Source: JAJEDW01 sp963555775 | GTDB taxonomy: Bacteria > Acidobacteriota > Terriglobia > 20CM-2-55-15 | Direction of reading: 5' to 3' | Assembly: GCA_963555775.3 (NCBI GenBank) | Contig: CAUVWY020000009.1 | Span: 1,054,001-1,118,000, forward strand | Length of the DNA: 64,000 nucleotides | Shown: positions 8,423 to 17,032 of the stretch, one piece after another | Layout: each line of letters opens with the position of its first letter | Position numbering within the stretch: the first letter of the stretch is position 1 | Notes under the pieces: model-generated | Told to the model about the DNA's origin: nothing | The model's database searches: none | What the model saw: only the letters and a program-made list of their open reading frames with translations | Position numbers and translations under genes: made by a program

Positions 8423-9793
8423 TTACCCTCCGGCGATCAGGTTTCCCAGGACCTGTGAAGCAATAGCGAAGTAAATCAGTAATCCGGCCACGTCCGCGAT
8501 CGATGTGATCAACGGGCTGCTCGATACGGCCGGGTCGAACCCGACCCAGGTGAGAAACAACGGGATCGCGATGCCGATCAGGTTGGCCACCAGCACGACC
8601 AGAAACATCGACAGGCTGACGACAAGTGCCACCTGGTATTGGTTTTCGACGGCGCCAATTATCCCCAGAAGCAAACCGGCCAAACCCATCACGCCGCCGA
8701 GCAACAAGCCGACGCCGACCTCCTTCAGCAGTGCCCGGGACCAGTTTGCTCGATCGAACTCGCCGGTTGCAAGAGCCCGAACCACGAGCGTGGCCGACTG
8801 GGCGCCCGTGTTCCCGGCGGTTCCCATCATGAGGGGAAGAAAAAATGCCAGTGCGATGACTGCTGCCAGGACTTCCTCGTACTCCTTGACGACCCACGCG
8901 GCGCCCAGGTTGATCATCACAAGCGCAAGCAACCAGGGGATTCGTTTGCGCACGAGAGATATGATCGAGGCGTCGCGGTACGCCATCTTCAGGGGTTCGA
9001 CCGCACCCGCCCGCTGAAAGTCTTCAGTGGCTTCTTCTTCGGCCACATCCAGAACGTCGTCCGCGGTGACGACCCCGAGCAACACCCCGTCGCTGCCGAC
9101 CACGGGTAGAACGAACAAATCGTATTTTCCCATGATCCGGACCGCTTCTTCCCGGTCCGCATTGGGTGAAAGCGTGGCGACTTCTTCGGTATCGATTACG
9201 GACTCGACCCGGTCTTCGGGGTCGGCAAGAATCAGTTGCGGCAAATCGACGGCATTCAGAAATTTCCAGTGGTTGTCGGTGACGTATATCGTCGAGACGA
9301 CTTCGTGATCGCGGCCCTTGATGCGGATGTGCCGGAGCGCCCGTTCGATCGTCCAGTCTTTCCGGATGGCGATGTACTCGGGAGTCATCAGGCGGCCGAT
9401 GCTTTCGTCGGGATAGCTCAGCAGCAGGCGCGCCGATTTCAGTTCGGATGGATCGAGCATGTTGAGCAGGCGCTGAACAATACGATCCGGCAGTTCTTCG
9501 AAAAGATGTGTGCGATCATCCGGTTCCAGGTTGGTCAGGAGCTTGCGGATCTCGCTTTCGTTCAGTTCGTTCAGCAGGGCGTTCTGTGCTTCGGCGTCGA
9601 GGTAGGAGAAAACTTCGCCGGAAAGGTTTCGGGTCAGGACCCGAAACAATATCAACCGGTCGGGCGTGGCGCGCTCGATCACAAGCTGAGCGAGTTCGGG
9701 CGCGGGCCACTCCGCCACGGCGGACTTCAGGTCGCTCCAGCGCCGTTCGTCGATGAGCGACTCGACATCAACTCGAATCTGCGCAGTTATCAT
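8423..9793 (-). CDS. mgtE: Magnesium transporter MgtE
   Basis: 456-residue Mg2+ channel/transporter. Domain order fits the family: MgtE_N superhelix (about 10-125), two CBS domains (about 130-250; LLGVVTADDVLDVAEEE marks the second) and five C-terminal membrane helices (about 280-455) with GNTGAQSATLVVRALA, part of the conserved pore region. The CBS and N domains gate the channel by sensing cytoplasmic Mg2+. The ATG at 9791-9793 is preceded by GAGG at 5 nt spacing. A perfect TATAAT lies about 50 bp upstream. Confidence 0.95.
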   Translation of the reverse strand: MITAQIRVDVESLIDERRWSDLKSAVAEWPAPELAQLVIERATPDRLILFRVLTRNLSGEVFSYLDAEAQNALLNELNESEIRKLLTNLEPDDRTHLFEELPDRIVQRLLNMLDPSELKSARLLLSYPDESIGRLMTPEYIAIRKDWTIERALRHIRIKGRDHEVVSTIYVTDNHWKFLNAVDLPQLILADPEDRVESVIDTEEVATLSPNADREEAVRIMGKYDLFVLPVVGSDGVLLGVVTADDVLDVAEEEATEDFQRAGAVEPLKMAYRDASIISLVRKRIPWLLALVMINLGAAWVVKEYEEVLAAVIALAFFLPLMMGTAGNTGAQSATLVVRALATGEFDRANWSRALLKEVGVGLLLGGVMGLAGLLLGIIGAVENQYQVALVVSLSMFLVVLVANLIGIAIPLFLTWVGFDPAVSSSPLITSIADVAGLLIYFAIASQVLGNLIAGG

Positions 9794-9801
9794 TCCAGCC
9801 T

Positions 9802-9846
9802 CGCTCCATGGAGCGCTTACATGGGGGAATCAAACCCCTCATTATA
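9802..9846 (-). promoter_or_regulatory. Candidate mgtE promoter -10 and leader palindrome
   Basis: On the minus strand a perfect TATAAT occupies 9841-9846, about 50 bp before the mgtE start. No good -35 is seen at 17 bp. Between it and the ATG, 9802-9815 is a 14-bp perfect palindrome (CGCTCCATGGAGCG), 8 bp before the start codon. It could be an operator; no M-box (Mg2+ riboswitch) consensus was recognised. Confidence 0.35.
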
Positions 9847-9991
9847 AACATGAAAAATACCCACGAAAACGCCCCAGAGCCGGAGACGGGCCGCGGGGCT
9901 TGCTTTTCTGGGCCGCGGCGCCATTTCCGCGAAGTTTACCGGGAGTCTCGTCCATGACCCTGAGTACCGCAAGGAGTCATGAATAATGAGG

Positions 9992-10131
9992 CTGACCCGC
10001 CTTACTCACGAGTTGTCTGCTGCAGCGCCGGATCCATCCGCCACTGTCAGGGCGTGTATCCTCGCGTCCTGGTTCTGACGACGTCGCCGACTCTTCGGGA
10101 CGAGAACCCTTGAGAAATGCGGGCTGTTGGA
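9992..10131 (+). repeat. Dispersed repeat family A, copy 2 (internally shortened)
   Basis: About 140 bp starting CTGACCCGCCTTACTCACGAG and ending CCCTTGAGAAATGCGGG. It has both terminal inverted arms of family A but lacks about 100 bp of the middle present in the 34579 and 47540 copies. The rest of the 9847-10469 gap holds no convincing gene; a 127-codon minus frame there is mostly repeat and low-quality sequence. Confidence 0.7.
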
Positions 10132-10469
10132 CATCTTCGAACGAGTTCGTAGAACGAAGGAGTCTGAAAATATAGGGTTCCGCCTCTCTTTTTCTCGGCG
10201 CGATATCTGTTAAGATTTTGGTTTTCATTGGAGACAAGGACGATACGGACGTAGAATCTTACGTCTTCGCGGTCAGTTGCCGCGCGGCAGGTCTTGACTG
10301 GCAGGGTGGCTGGCAGGTTGATTGGCAGCCTGATGCGCGGGTTTCGCGGTCCGTCCGATCCCGGGTTTTTCCCCTTTCGGTCGTAGTCGGCCAGCCAGTT
10401 TAGAGAGCGTTCGCACGGGTATTCAGCCACAATCGTCTGTGCAGTCCGCGACCCAAGGAGATCTCGCGT

Positions 10470-11447
10470 ATGCCCTCACCTGAAGCTTCGGGCGTTGAAC
10501 TGTACGAAATGCCGACACCGGTCAGGGATTTTCCGGCCGAATTGGCAGAAGGCCTCGGCTCGAATCCGAAGTTCATTCCGTCCAGGTATCTGTTTGATGA
10601 GTTGGGATCGAAACTGTTCGATCTGCAGTCCCGGCAGCCGGAAAACTACATCGGCGAGTCCGAAAATGAAATCTATAGCTACTTCGGACCCGAGATCGCG
10701 AAGAATCTGGGGGAGGGAGTCCTTATCATCGAACCCGGCAGTGGCTCCAGCCTCAAGGTCGGCGCACTCCTTGACGTGCTCCAAAAGCCCGCCGGATATG
10801 TCGCCCTCGACATGTCAAAAGAGTTCATGGTGAAGTCGGTCGAGACGCTGTCCGAACGATATCCGTCCTTGCAGGCGGTGTGTATTCTGGCGGACTTCTT
10901 CCACCTGGAACCGCTGCCCGCGCCGGTCTCCGCCCTGGGCGAAAACCGAGTGGTGTTCTTTCCAGGCAGCACGATCGGACATTACGACCGCGAACAGGCG
11001 AGGCAGTTACTGGAATCGCTGAAGGGACTCGTCGGAACTGGCGGGAAGCTGTTGGTGGGCGCCGACCTCCAGAAATCCCCCGACATCATCAAGAACGCCT
11101 ACCGGGATCGAGCGCAGGTTGCCGATCGCTTCCATCTGAACCTGTTGCTGCGGGCGAACCGCGAGGCGGGCAGCAATTTCGATCTCCTCAAGTTCCGGTA
11201 CGATGCCGTCTACAACGAGGACGCACTCCGTGCCGAAATGTACGTGGTCAGTATGGCGACTCAGGCCGTGACCGTCGGAGGCCGAAAGTTCAAGATCGCT
11301 AACGGCGAACAACTACGCGCGGGCGTGTCGTACAAGTACACCGCCGAACAGTTTCAGGAACTGGCTGAAGACGCCGGATGCCGGCCCGTGGGTTTGTGGC
11401 TCGATTCCCGCCATTACTTCAGCGTCCACCTGCTCGAAGTCTTATAG
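10470..11447 (+). CDS. egtD: L-histidine N-alpha-methyltransferase EgtD
   Basis: 325-residue SAM-dependent enzyme that trimethylates histidine to hercynine, the first step of ergothioneine synthesis. Family marks: RYLFDELGSKLFD near residue 39, EPGSGSSLKVGALL near 90 (SAM motif), and FFPGSTIGHYD near 167, the EgtD signature. AAGGAG lies about 8 nt before the ATG. Its partner egtB (sulfoxide synthase) is not adjacent; it may be elsewhere or absent. The last 6 bp overlap the convergent ABM-domain gene. Confidence 0.93.
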   Translation: MPSPEASGVELYEMPTPVRDFPAELAEGLGSNPKFIPSRYLFDELGSKLFDLQSRQPENYIGESENEIYSYFGPEIAKNLGEGVLIIEPGSGSSLKVGALLDVLQKPAGYVALDMSKEFMVKSVETLSERYPSLQAVCILADFFHLEPLPAPVSALGENRVVFFPGSTIGHYDREQARQLLESLKGLVGTGGKLLVGADLQKSPDIIKNAYRDRAQVADRFHLNLLLRANREAGSNFDLLKFRYDAVYNEDALRAEMYVVSMATQAVTVGGRKFKIANGEQLRAGVSYKYTAEQFQELAEDAGCRPVGLWLDSRHYFSVHLLEVL

Positions 11448-11744
11448 AACCACGTCGAACCCCTCGAACGCGGGCGGCCCCAGATAAATACCCTGTGGCG
11501 CCCGACCCTGGCTATGAGCCTTCTGGAAAGATTCCGAGAGGGTCCAGGCCTCGAAAGCCTCCCGAGATTCCCAGATCGAGTGCGATGCGTAGAGCGTTCG
11601 GTTCTCGTCTCCGGGCCCTCTCAGCAGATGGAATTCACGAAAACCCGGAACATCATCGAGGTACGAATCCCGGCGCCTCCAGATCTCTTCGAAGTCAGTC
11701 TCTTTCCCTGGCGCAATCCGAAACCGGTTCATTGCGATAAACAT
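11442..11744 (-). CDS. Antibiotic biosynthesis monooxygenase (ABM)/IsdG-like protein
   Basis: 100-residue dimeric alpha/beta-barrel protein of the ABM/HmoA family (FIAMNRFRIAPGKETDFEE at the N-terminus, HSIWESREAFEAW in the middle). Relatives are small monooxygenases or heme-degrading enzymes; a heme-binding residue cannot be assigned with confidence. Cytoplasmic. A second in-frame ATG four codons in is an alternative start. It converges on and overlaps egtD by 6 bp, an arrangement that may allow antisense interference. Confidence 0.8.
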   Translation of the reverse strand: MFIAMNRFRIAPGKETDFEEIWRRRDSYLDDVPGFREFHLLRGPGDENRTLYASHSIWESREAFEAWTLSESFQKAHSQGRAPQGIYLGPPAFEGFDVVL

Positions 11745-11762
11745 TGGCCGTTCCTTGTTCGT

Positions 11763-11776
11763 TTAACAATTGTTAA
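11763..11776. promoter_or_regulatory. 14-bp perfect palindrome, candidate operator
   Basis: TTAACAATTGTTAA, AT-rich inside GC-rich DNA, 19 bp upstream of the ABM gene start and in the divergent gap before the efflux operon. The remaining 11777-12114 holds no gene that I can support. Confidence 0.4.
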
Positions 11777-12114
11777 CAATTCCGTTCTTTGTGGCGACCG
11801 CCACAAGAATCTCGACGCGTCGACGAGAATAAACTCAAATATATGAATCATTTAGAGCAATCCGAGGCCGAGCCGTACGGGTTTACCCGCACCGTCGGGA
11901 TCGGAGATATGAATTTATCGAACTGCCTCCAGTCTGTTATCGTAACTTCTTTGGTCCCCTCTTCGTATTCACTTACGAAACGAGGCTCAGGTTTCCGACC
12001 GATTCCTGCCGTTACCTTGAACCCGTTTTTCGTCGAACTTGTGCACGGAGTTTCGGCCCCGGGAACGGCACTCCCAGCGAGAGGATTTCCGGTCAGAGAG
12101 GATTAAATCAGGTC

Positions 12115-13791
12115 ATGAAAAAATTACTCACAGTCGTCGTCGTATTGGTCGTGTCGGGTGCTGTCGTGTGGTACGCGACCGCCGGCGGGGCCGACGAAGA
12201 ACTGCAGTTTTTCACCGCAGCCGTGGAACGCGGAGCCATTCAGAATACCGTTGCCGCGACGGGCAACGTCCAGGCCGTGGTCAACGTCCAGGTGGGTTCC
12301 CAGGTGACCGGTCAAATCCAGTCGCTCTACGCCGATTTCAATTCCGTTGTGACCCAGGGTCAACTGCTTGCCAAACTGGATCCCCGCAATCTGGAAACCC
12401 AGCGTGAGAACGCCCGGGCCAACCTGGTTTCAGCCCGTGCCCGCATCCAGACCGCCGAAGCCGACCTGACGAACTCGCGAGCCGGCGTTGCCAGCGCAGA
12501 GGCCAATCTGGTTTCAGCCAGGGTCGATCTGGAGAAGGCGGAGATCGACCGTGGACGCGCGAATGAACTCTTCGAAGCGGAGTTGATTCCCATGTCCGAG
12601 CTCGAGAACGCCCGGACCACGGTCGAATCGGCCCGTGCGCGTCTGGCCCAGAACGTGGCCGGGGTCCAGCAGGCCGAAGCCCAGATTATTTCACGCGAGG
12701 CCGGCCTGGTTCAGGCCGAGGCTCAGCTCGAGCAGGCCGAGGCTCAGGTCCTGGAAGCCGAAGTCAACCTGGGATACACCGACATCAGTTCCCCGGTCGA
12801 TGGTGTCGTTATTTCCAGAGAAGTGGACGTGGGGCAGACCGTTTCGGCCAGCACTTCGGCGCCGACCCTGTTCCAGATCGCGAACGATCTGACACGCATG
12901 CGGGTTGAGGCCAGTATCGACGAAGCCGACATTGGACTGCTTGCACAGAACAACGAAGTGGAGTTCACCGTCGACGCGTATCCAACCCAGCGCTTCCGCG
13001 GAGAGATCGAGGAGATTCGACTCAATCCCACGACGACTCAGAACGTGGTGACCTACAACGTCATCGTTGGAGTCGGAAATCCCGACTTGAAGTTGAAGCC
13101 CGGAATGACGGCCAATATCACCATCACCGTGGACCGCCGCGACAACACGTTGCACGTACCCAACACGGCGCTTCGGTATTTGCCGCCCGACGTGGAGCCG
13201 GCAGCGATGCCGCAGACTGCGCGGCCGGTTGCGGCGGCTACAGCGACCGCAGCCGCATCGCCCGATGACGATGCCGAAGAAGACGCTCCGGAGGTTGCCG
13301 CATTTGATCCCGCCCAGTTCGGCGGCCGCGGCGGCGGTGGCGGGGGTGGTTTCGGAGGCAGATTGCCTGAAGGTTTCGATCCCGCCCAGTTTGCCGGCCG
13401 TGGTGGCCGTGGAGAACGGGGGGGGCGCGGTGGCGGCAACGCCGTCGCTGCCTCTTCGACAGTTGTCGCAGCAGCACCGAATGATTTGCTCACCGCGCTT
13501 CCCGGCCAACTCTGGGGTGGTGGTGAAAAGATTCAGTTCCAGTCGCTTCCTCCGCAGCCTCCCCGTCCGGGACAGGTCTGGGTGGTGAACCCGGCGGGTC
13601 AACTTGAAGTGAGAAACATCATGCTCGGCATCACCGACGGTTCGCGTAGCGAGGTCGTATCCGGAGACTTGGTTGAAGGCGATGAGATTCTGATCGGTGA
13701 TTCCACGCAGATGCCCGAGATCAACAACGCCGGCGGCGGCGACGACACACGGAACATGTTCCGCATGATGCGAGGTGGAGGGTTCCGTTGA
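12115..13791 (+). CDS. MacA/HlyD-type periplasmic adaptor of a tripartite efflux pump
   Basis: 558-residue membrane-fusion protein linking the inner-membrane ABC transporter to an outer-membrane channel. An N-terminal anchor (about 5-22) precedes the barrel-sandwich half (VAATGNVQAVVNVQVGSQV near 44), a long alanine/glutamate-rich coiled coil (about 95-215) and the return half (YTDISSPVDGVVISREVDVG near 220), then beta-barrel and membrane-proximal domains. Residues about 400-445 are an unusual Gly/Arg-rich insert in which FDPAQFGGRGG and FDPAQFAGRGG repeat. It is the first gene of a three-gene operon; no outer-membrane TolC partner is seen here. Confidence 0.9.
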   Translation: MKKLLTVVVVLVVSGAVVWYATAGGADEELQFFTAAVERGAIQNTVAATGNVQAVVNVQVGSQVTGQIQSLYADFNSVVTQGQLLAKLDPRNLETQRENARANLVSARARIQTAEADLTNSRAGVASAEANLVSARVDLEKAEIDRGRANELFEAELIPMSELENARTTVESARARLAQNVAGVQQAEAQIISREAGLVQAEAQLEQAEAQVLEAEVNLGYTDISSPVDGVVISREVDVGQTVSASTSAPTLFQIANDLTRMRVEASIDEADIGLLAQNNEVEFTVDAYPTQRFRGEIEEIRLNPTTTQNVVTYNVIVGVGNPDLKLKPGMTANITITVDRRDNTLHVPNTALRYLPPDVEPAAMPQTARPVAAATATAAASPDDDAEEDAPEVAAFDPAQFGGRGGGGGGGFGGRLPEGFDPAQFAGRGGRGERGGRGGGNAVAASSTVVAAAPNDLLTALPGQLWGGGEKIQFQSLPPQPPRPGQVWVVNPAGQLEVRNIMLGITDGSRSEVVSGDLVEGDEILIGDSTQMPEINNAGGGDDTRNMFRMMRGGGFR

Positions 13792-14609
13792 TCGGCGCCA
13801 TGCTCGATCGAGCCGCCACCGGGGCCAAGGGCCCCAGGGAATTGCTGGACGAACCCGTCATCCGGCTGGACCACGTTCACAAGACCTATTACATGGGGGA
13901 TATCGGAGTCCACGCGTTGCGGGGTGTTTCCGTCAATGTCCGGCAGGGCGAGTTTGTCGCCATCATGGGCCCTTCCGGTTCCGGCAAGTCCACGATGATG
14001 AACATCATTGGATGTCTGGATTCGGCCAGCAAGGGAACGTATCTGATCGATGGCCTGGACGTTTCGACCACATCCAGAGCCGAATTGGCGGACATTCGAA
14101 ACCAGAAAGTGGGCTTTGTCTTCCAGAGCTTCAATCTGGTTTCGCGGACTTCGGCGCTCGAGAACGTCGAACTTCCCATGATCTATGCCGGTGTGGGAGC
14201 CAAAGAACGCAGGATGCGGGCGGAAGCCGCGCTCGAGATCGTCAATCTGTCCGACAAGTTGAAAAACATGCCCAACCAGTTGTCGGGTGGACAGCAGCAA
14301 CGTGTGGCGATAGCCCGTGCGCTCGTCAACAATCCCGCGATAATCCTTGCCGACGAGCCGACAGGCGCGCTCGACAGCCGCACCTCGGTCGAGTTGATGG
14401 ATGTGTTCCAGAAGTTGAACAAGGAACGGAACATGACGATCATTCTGGTGACGCATGAGCCCGATATCGCGGAGTTTGCGAAGCGGGTGCTGCTGTTCGG
14501 AGACGGCAAGATCCGAAAGGACTATCCGGTCGCGAATCAGCGGAGCGCATCCGAGAAGTTGAAGAGCATGCCGGTAATTGACGACGACGAGGAGGACGAC
14601 GACGAATGA
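13788..14609 (+). CDS. MacB-type ABC transporter ATP-binding protein
   Basis: 273-residue ATPase of the LolD/MacB class. Walker A GPSGSGKST near residue 62, signature LSGGQQQRVAIARAL near 165, Walker B IILADEPTGALD near 185. Start choice: GGAGG at 13777-13781 lies 6 nt before the TTG at 13788, which overlaps the adaptor stop codon; the ATG at 13800 would be 18 nt away, so TTG is preferred. ATPase and permease are separate chains, unlike the fused E. coli MacB. Confidence 0.92.
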   Translation: MIGAMLDRAATGAKGPRELLDEPVIRLDHVHKTYYMGDIGVHALRGVSVNVRQGEFVAIMGPSGSGKSTMMNIIGCLDSASKGTYLIDGLDVSTTSRAELADIRNQKVGFVFQSFNLVSRTSALENVELPMIYAGVGAKERRMRAEAALEIVNLSDKLKNMPNQLSGGQQQRVAIARALVNNPAIILADEPTGALDSRTSVELMDVFQKLNKERNMTIILVTHEPDIAEFAKRVLLFGDGKIRKDYPVANQRSASEKLKSMPVIDDDEEDDDE

Positions 14610-15835
14610 AGTCCATAGCCATACTACGCATCGCATTCTGGGCGCTCGGCCGGAACAAGATGCGATCCTTGCTGACGATGCTGGGCATCATTATCGGAGT
14701 GTCCGCCGTGATCGCGCTGGTATCCATCGGACAGGGCGCCCAGGCGCTGATCGAGGACCAGATGGAAGCGATGGGTACCAACGTCATGTACGTCTGGCCT
14801 CAGGATACGCGAGGCTCGGGTGGGGCTCGCGGGAATTCAGACGAACAGGGTACGCTGACGGCGGCGGATATCAATGCGATCCGGAACGAAGTGCCGGTGG
14901 TGGCGGCAGCCACTCCCATCGTCAACGCGAACGGCCAGCTAATCTTCGGAAACAGGAATACCTATGCACGGGTGCAGGGGACTAACGAACAATTTCCGGA
15001 AATTCGTGATTGGGAGATCGGGCAGGGAGCGTTCTTCACGGCCGAGGACGTGGAATCCGCGGCCCGCGTTCTGGTGGTCGGCCAGACAGTTGTCGACGAT
15101 GTATTCGAAGGAATCGATCCGATCGGTCAGACTGTCCGGCTCCGCAACCTCCCATTCCGTATCGTTGGGGTTCTGGCGTCCCGCGGTCAGTCCGGCGTGG
15201 GCCAGGACCAGGACAACACGGTGTTGACGCCGTATACGACCGCACAAAAGAAGCTACTGGGGCAGGCCCTGCCGCGGATCAATCAGGGGATGATGAAGGC
15301 GATCAGCCAGGAGGCGACTCCGATCGCCGAAGGCCTCACGATCAGTCTTTTGAGACAACGTCACAACATTGTTCCCGGGCAGGACGCAGACGATTTCAGT
15401 ATCGGTAATCTGAGCGAAGTGGCGGATGCCGCTCAGGAAACGACGATGATCATGACGCTCCTGTTGGGCAGTATTGCTGCGATCTCGCTGATTGTGGGGG
15501 GCATCGGGATCATGAATATCATGCTGGTTTCGGTGACGGAGAGAACCCGGGAAATCGGCATACGGATGGCCGTGGGTTCGCGTCCGGGCTATATCCGGCT
15601 TCAGTTTCTTGCGGAGTCGATCATGTTGAGCATGGCCGGAGGTTTGATCGGTGTCCTGTTCGGGGGCGTGTCTTCGGTTCTGATCAGCGAGTTTTTCGCC
15701 ATGTCCACGGTGGTATCCACGACTTCCGTTCTGGTATCGTTCGGTTTCGCCGCCGCGGTCGGTGTGTTTTTCGGATACTATCCGGCGCACAAGGCTGCGG
15801 GCCTGGATCCGATCGATGCTTTGAGATACGAGTAG
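14606..15835 (+). CDS. MacB-type ABC transporter permease (FtsX fold)
   Basis: 409 residues. Helix 1 at about 20-45, a large periplasmic MacB_PCD domain (about 50-250) and three C-terminal FtsX helices (about 285-400), with the usual RTREIGIRMAVGSRPGYI coupling segment near 310. It forms a mechanotransmission-type pump with the preceding ATPase and adaptor, exporting substrates such as macrolides, peptides or siderophores from the periplasm. The ATG overlaps the ATPase stop by 4 bp. Confidence 0.92.
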   Translation: MKSIAILRIAFWALGRNKMRSLLTMLGIIIGVSAVIALVSIGQGAQALIEDQMEAMGTNVMYVWPQDTRGSGGARGNSDEQGTLTAADINAIRNEVPVVAAATPIVNANGQLIFGNRNTYARVQGTNEQFPEIRDWEIGQGAFFTAEDVESAARVLVVGQTVVDDVFEGIDPIGQTVRLRNLPFRIVGVLASRGQSGVGQDQDNTVLTPYTTAQKKLLGQALPRINQGMMKAISQEATPIAEGLTISLLRQRHNIVPGQDADDFSIGNLSEVADAAQETTMIMTLLLGSIAAISLIVGGIGIMNIMLVSVTERTREIGIRMAVGSRPGYIRLQFLAESIMLSMAGGLIGVLFGGVSSVLISEFFAMSTVVSTTSVLVSFGFAAAVGVFFGYYPAHKAAGLDPIDALRYE

Positions 15836-15867
15836 ACGGCAGAGACAGTTCGGATTTGAGGAAAATG

Positions 15868-15892
15868 GGCGGTCGGCATCGGCCGCCTTTTT
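15868..15892 (+). terminator. Rho-independent terminator after the efflux operon
   Basis: GGCGGTCG-GCAT-CGGCCGCC forms an 8-bp stem with one G-T pair, followed by TTTTT at 15888-15892. It sits 33 bp after the permease stop codon. Confidence 0.75.
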
Positions 15893-15968
15893 CTGTTTAT
15901 CGGTCCGGGCGAGAACACAACTCGGTTTCTGCCCGGCGTTTCACGCACGGTTCGTTCAAACGACTGTT

Positions 15969-16243
15969 AGCAGCCCGTGGTAGAACCCTGCAGGGTCGCG
16001 CGCGGGGGTCTTCGGGTTTCAGGCGCGAAGAGAGGAGCGGAGCGATGGTTTCACATCGTGACCGACGAACGACAAAGTCGGTGGCCCGAACCCCCCTGCG
16101 CCCCACGGGTTACGGCGGCATCGGGCCATCTGCCACGTTGCCCCTCCTCGATCGATGGAGGACATCGACTTCGTCGCGGCGCCTCGCATATGTCCCCATG
16201 GCGCTCGTAACGCGATCCCTGCAGGGTTCTACCACGGGCTGCT
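15969..16243. repeat. Repeat family B, MITE-like unit with 32-bp inverted ends
   Basis: Left arm 15969-16000 (starts AGCAGCCCGTGGTAGAACCC) is repeated inverted at 16211-16243 with a single extra base. The 210 bp between has no supported gene. The inner palindrome CCCTGCAGGG occurs in both arms. Its right end abuts the ATG of the M50 protease at 16245. Related single arms are at 5764 and 24431. No clear target duplication. Confidence 0.7.
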
Positions 16244-16244
16244 G

Positions 16245-16898
16245 ATGCTATCCGAACCCCGAACCACGGCATTCGACCTGAACTTCACGGTTTTCAAGAT
16301 ACCCGTACGCATACACCCCATGTTCTGGGCGGTCGCGTTCGCCTTGGGTTTGAGGCTGCCGTTCCTGGAACACCTGATCTGGGTCGCCGTTGTTTTCGTT
16401 TCGATCATGGCCCACGAAATGGGACACGCGCGGGCTCTGGCGCACTTTCTCCGACCGTCGCGCGTCGTCTTGTACAGCTTCGGTGGGCTCACCATCCCCG
16501 TACACGACGGCTCTTCGGCTCTGACGGGTTGGCGTCCCGGATTCGTCTCGGCGTGCGGACCTCTGGCTGGGCTGGGACTGGCGACGGGAGCATACTTCCT
16601 GTTGCCACTCATCGGTTCGTCAACCGCCGGTGCGACAGGAGCGTTGTACTACCACCTGATCTGGATCAATCTGGTCTGGGGTGCGATGAACATGCTGCCG
16701 ATCTGGCCCCTGGACGGCGGCCAACTCGCCAGATCGGTGCTGGTGCATCTTGTCGGGGACAACGGCCATTCCATTGCGGCCACCCTCTCGCTGGTAACCA
16801 GCGTTGCGGTGGCCGTGCTCACCTGGCGAATGGGTTTCCCGCTGGCCGCCGTGTTCTTCGGATATCTTGCAGTCATGGAATGGCGGCGGTCGTTCTGA
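16245..16898 (+). CDS. Site-2 protease-like M50 membrane metalloprotease
   Basis: 217 residues. The HExxH zinc site reads AHEMGHARAL near residue 50, and the second metal motif PLDGGQLARS near 155 supplies the Asp of the LDG motif. About five to six hydrophobic helices. M50 proteases cut substrates within the membrane; this short form lacks PDZ and CBS domains. I chose the ATG at 16245 because everything upstream lies inside repeat B; no Shine-Dalgarno is visible. A 30-codon upstream in-frame extension from 16155 is possible. Confidence 0.85.
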   Translation: MLSEPRTTAFDLNFTVFKIPVRIHPMFWAVAFALGLRLPFLEHLIWVAVVFVSIMAHEMGHARALAHFLRPSRVVLYSFGGLTIPVHDGSSALTGWRPGFVSACGPLAGLGLATGAYFLLPLIGSSTAGATGALYYHLIWINLVWGAMNMLPIWPLDGGQLARSVLVHLVGDNGHSIAATLSLVTSVAVAVLTWRMGFPLAAVFFGYLAVMEWRRSF

Positions 16899-17032
16899 TG
16901 CCGGCGTTTCGAGGGGATTTCAAGACCGATACCCCAGCATTTCACGACTGATACAGTGGGGTAGCGACCTCGGGTGTTGGCGATCGCCGCATAAACTACG
17001 GAAATCCAGAACTCGTCATTTTATGTCCTAAT

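Noticed and set aside
10047..10430. 127-codon minus-strand frame upstream of egtD
   Set aside because: Largely family A repeat and gap sequence, no start signal, no domain-like pattern.
13800..14609. ATG start at 13800 for the MacB-type ATPase
   Set aside because: GGAGG lies 18 nt upstream, too far; the TTG at 13788 has 6-nt spacing and the usual overlap with the adaptor stop.
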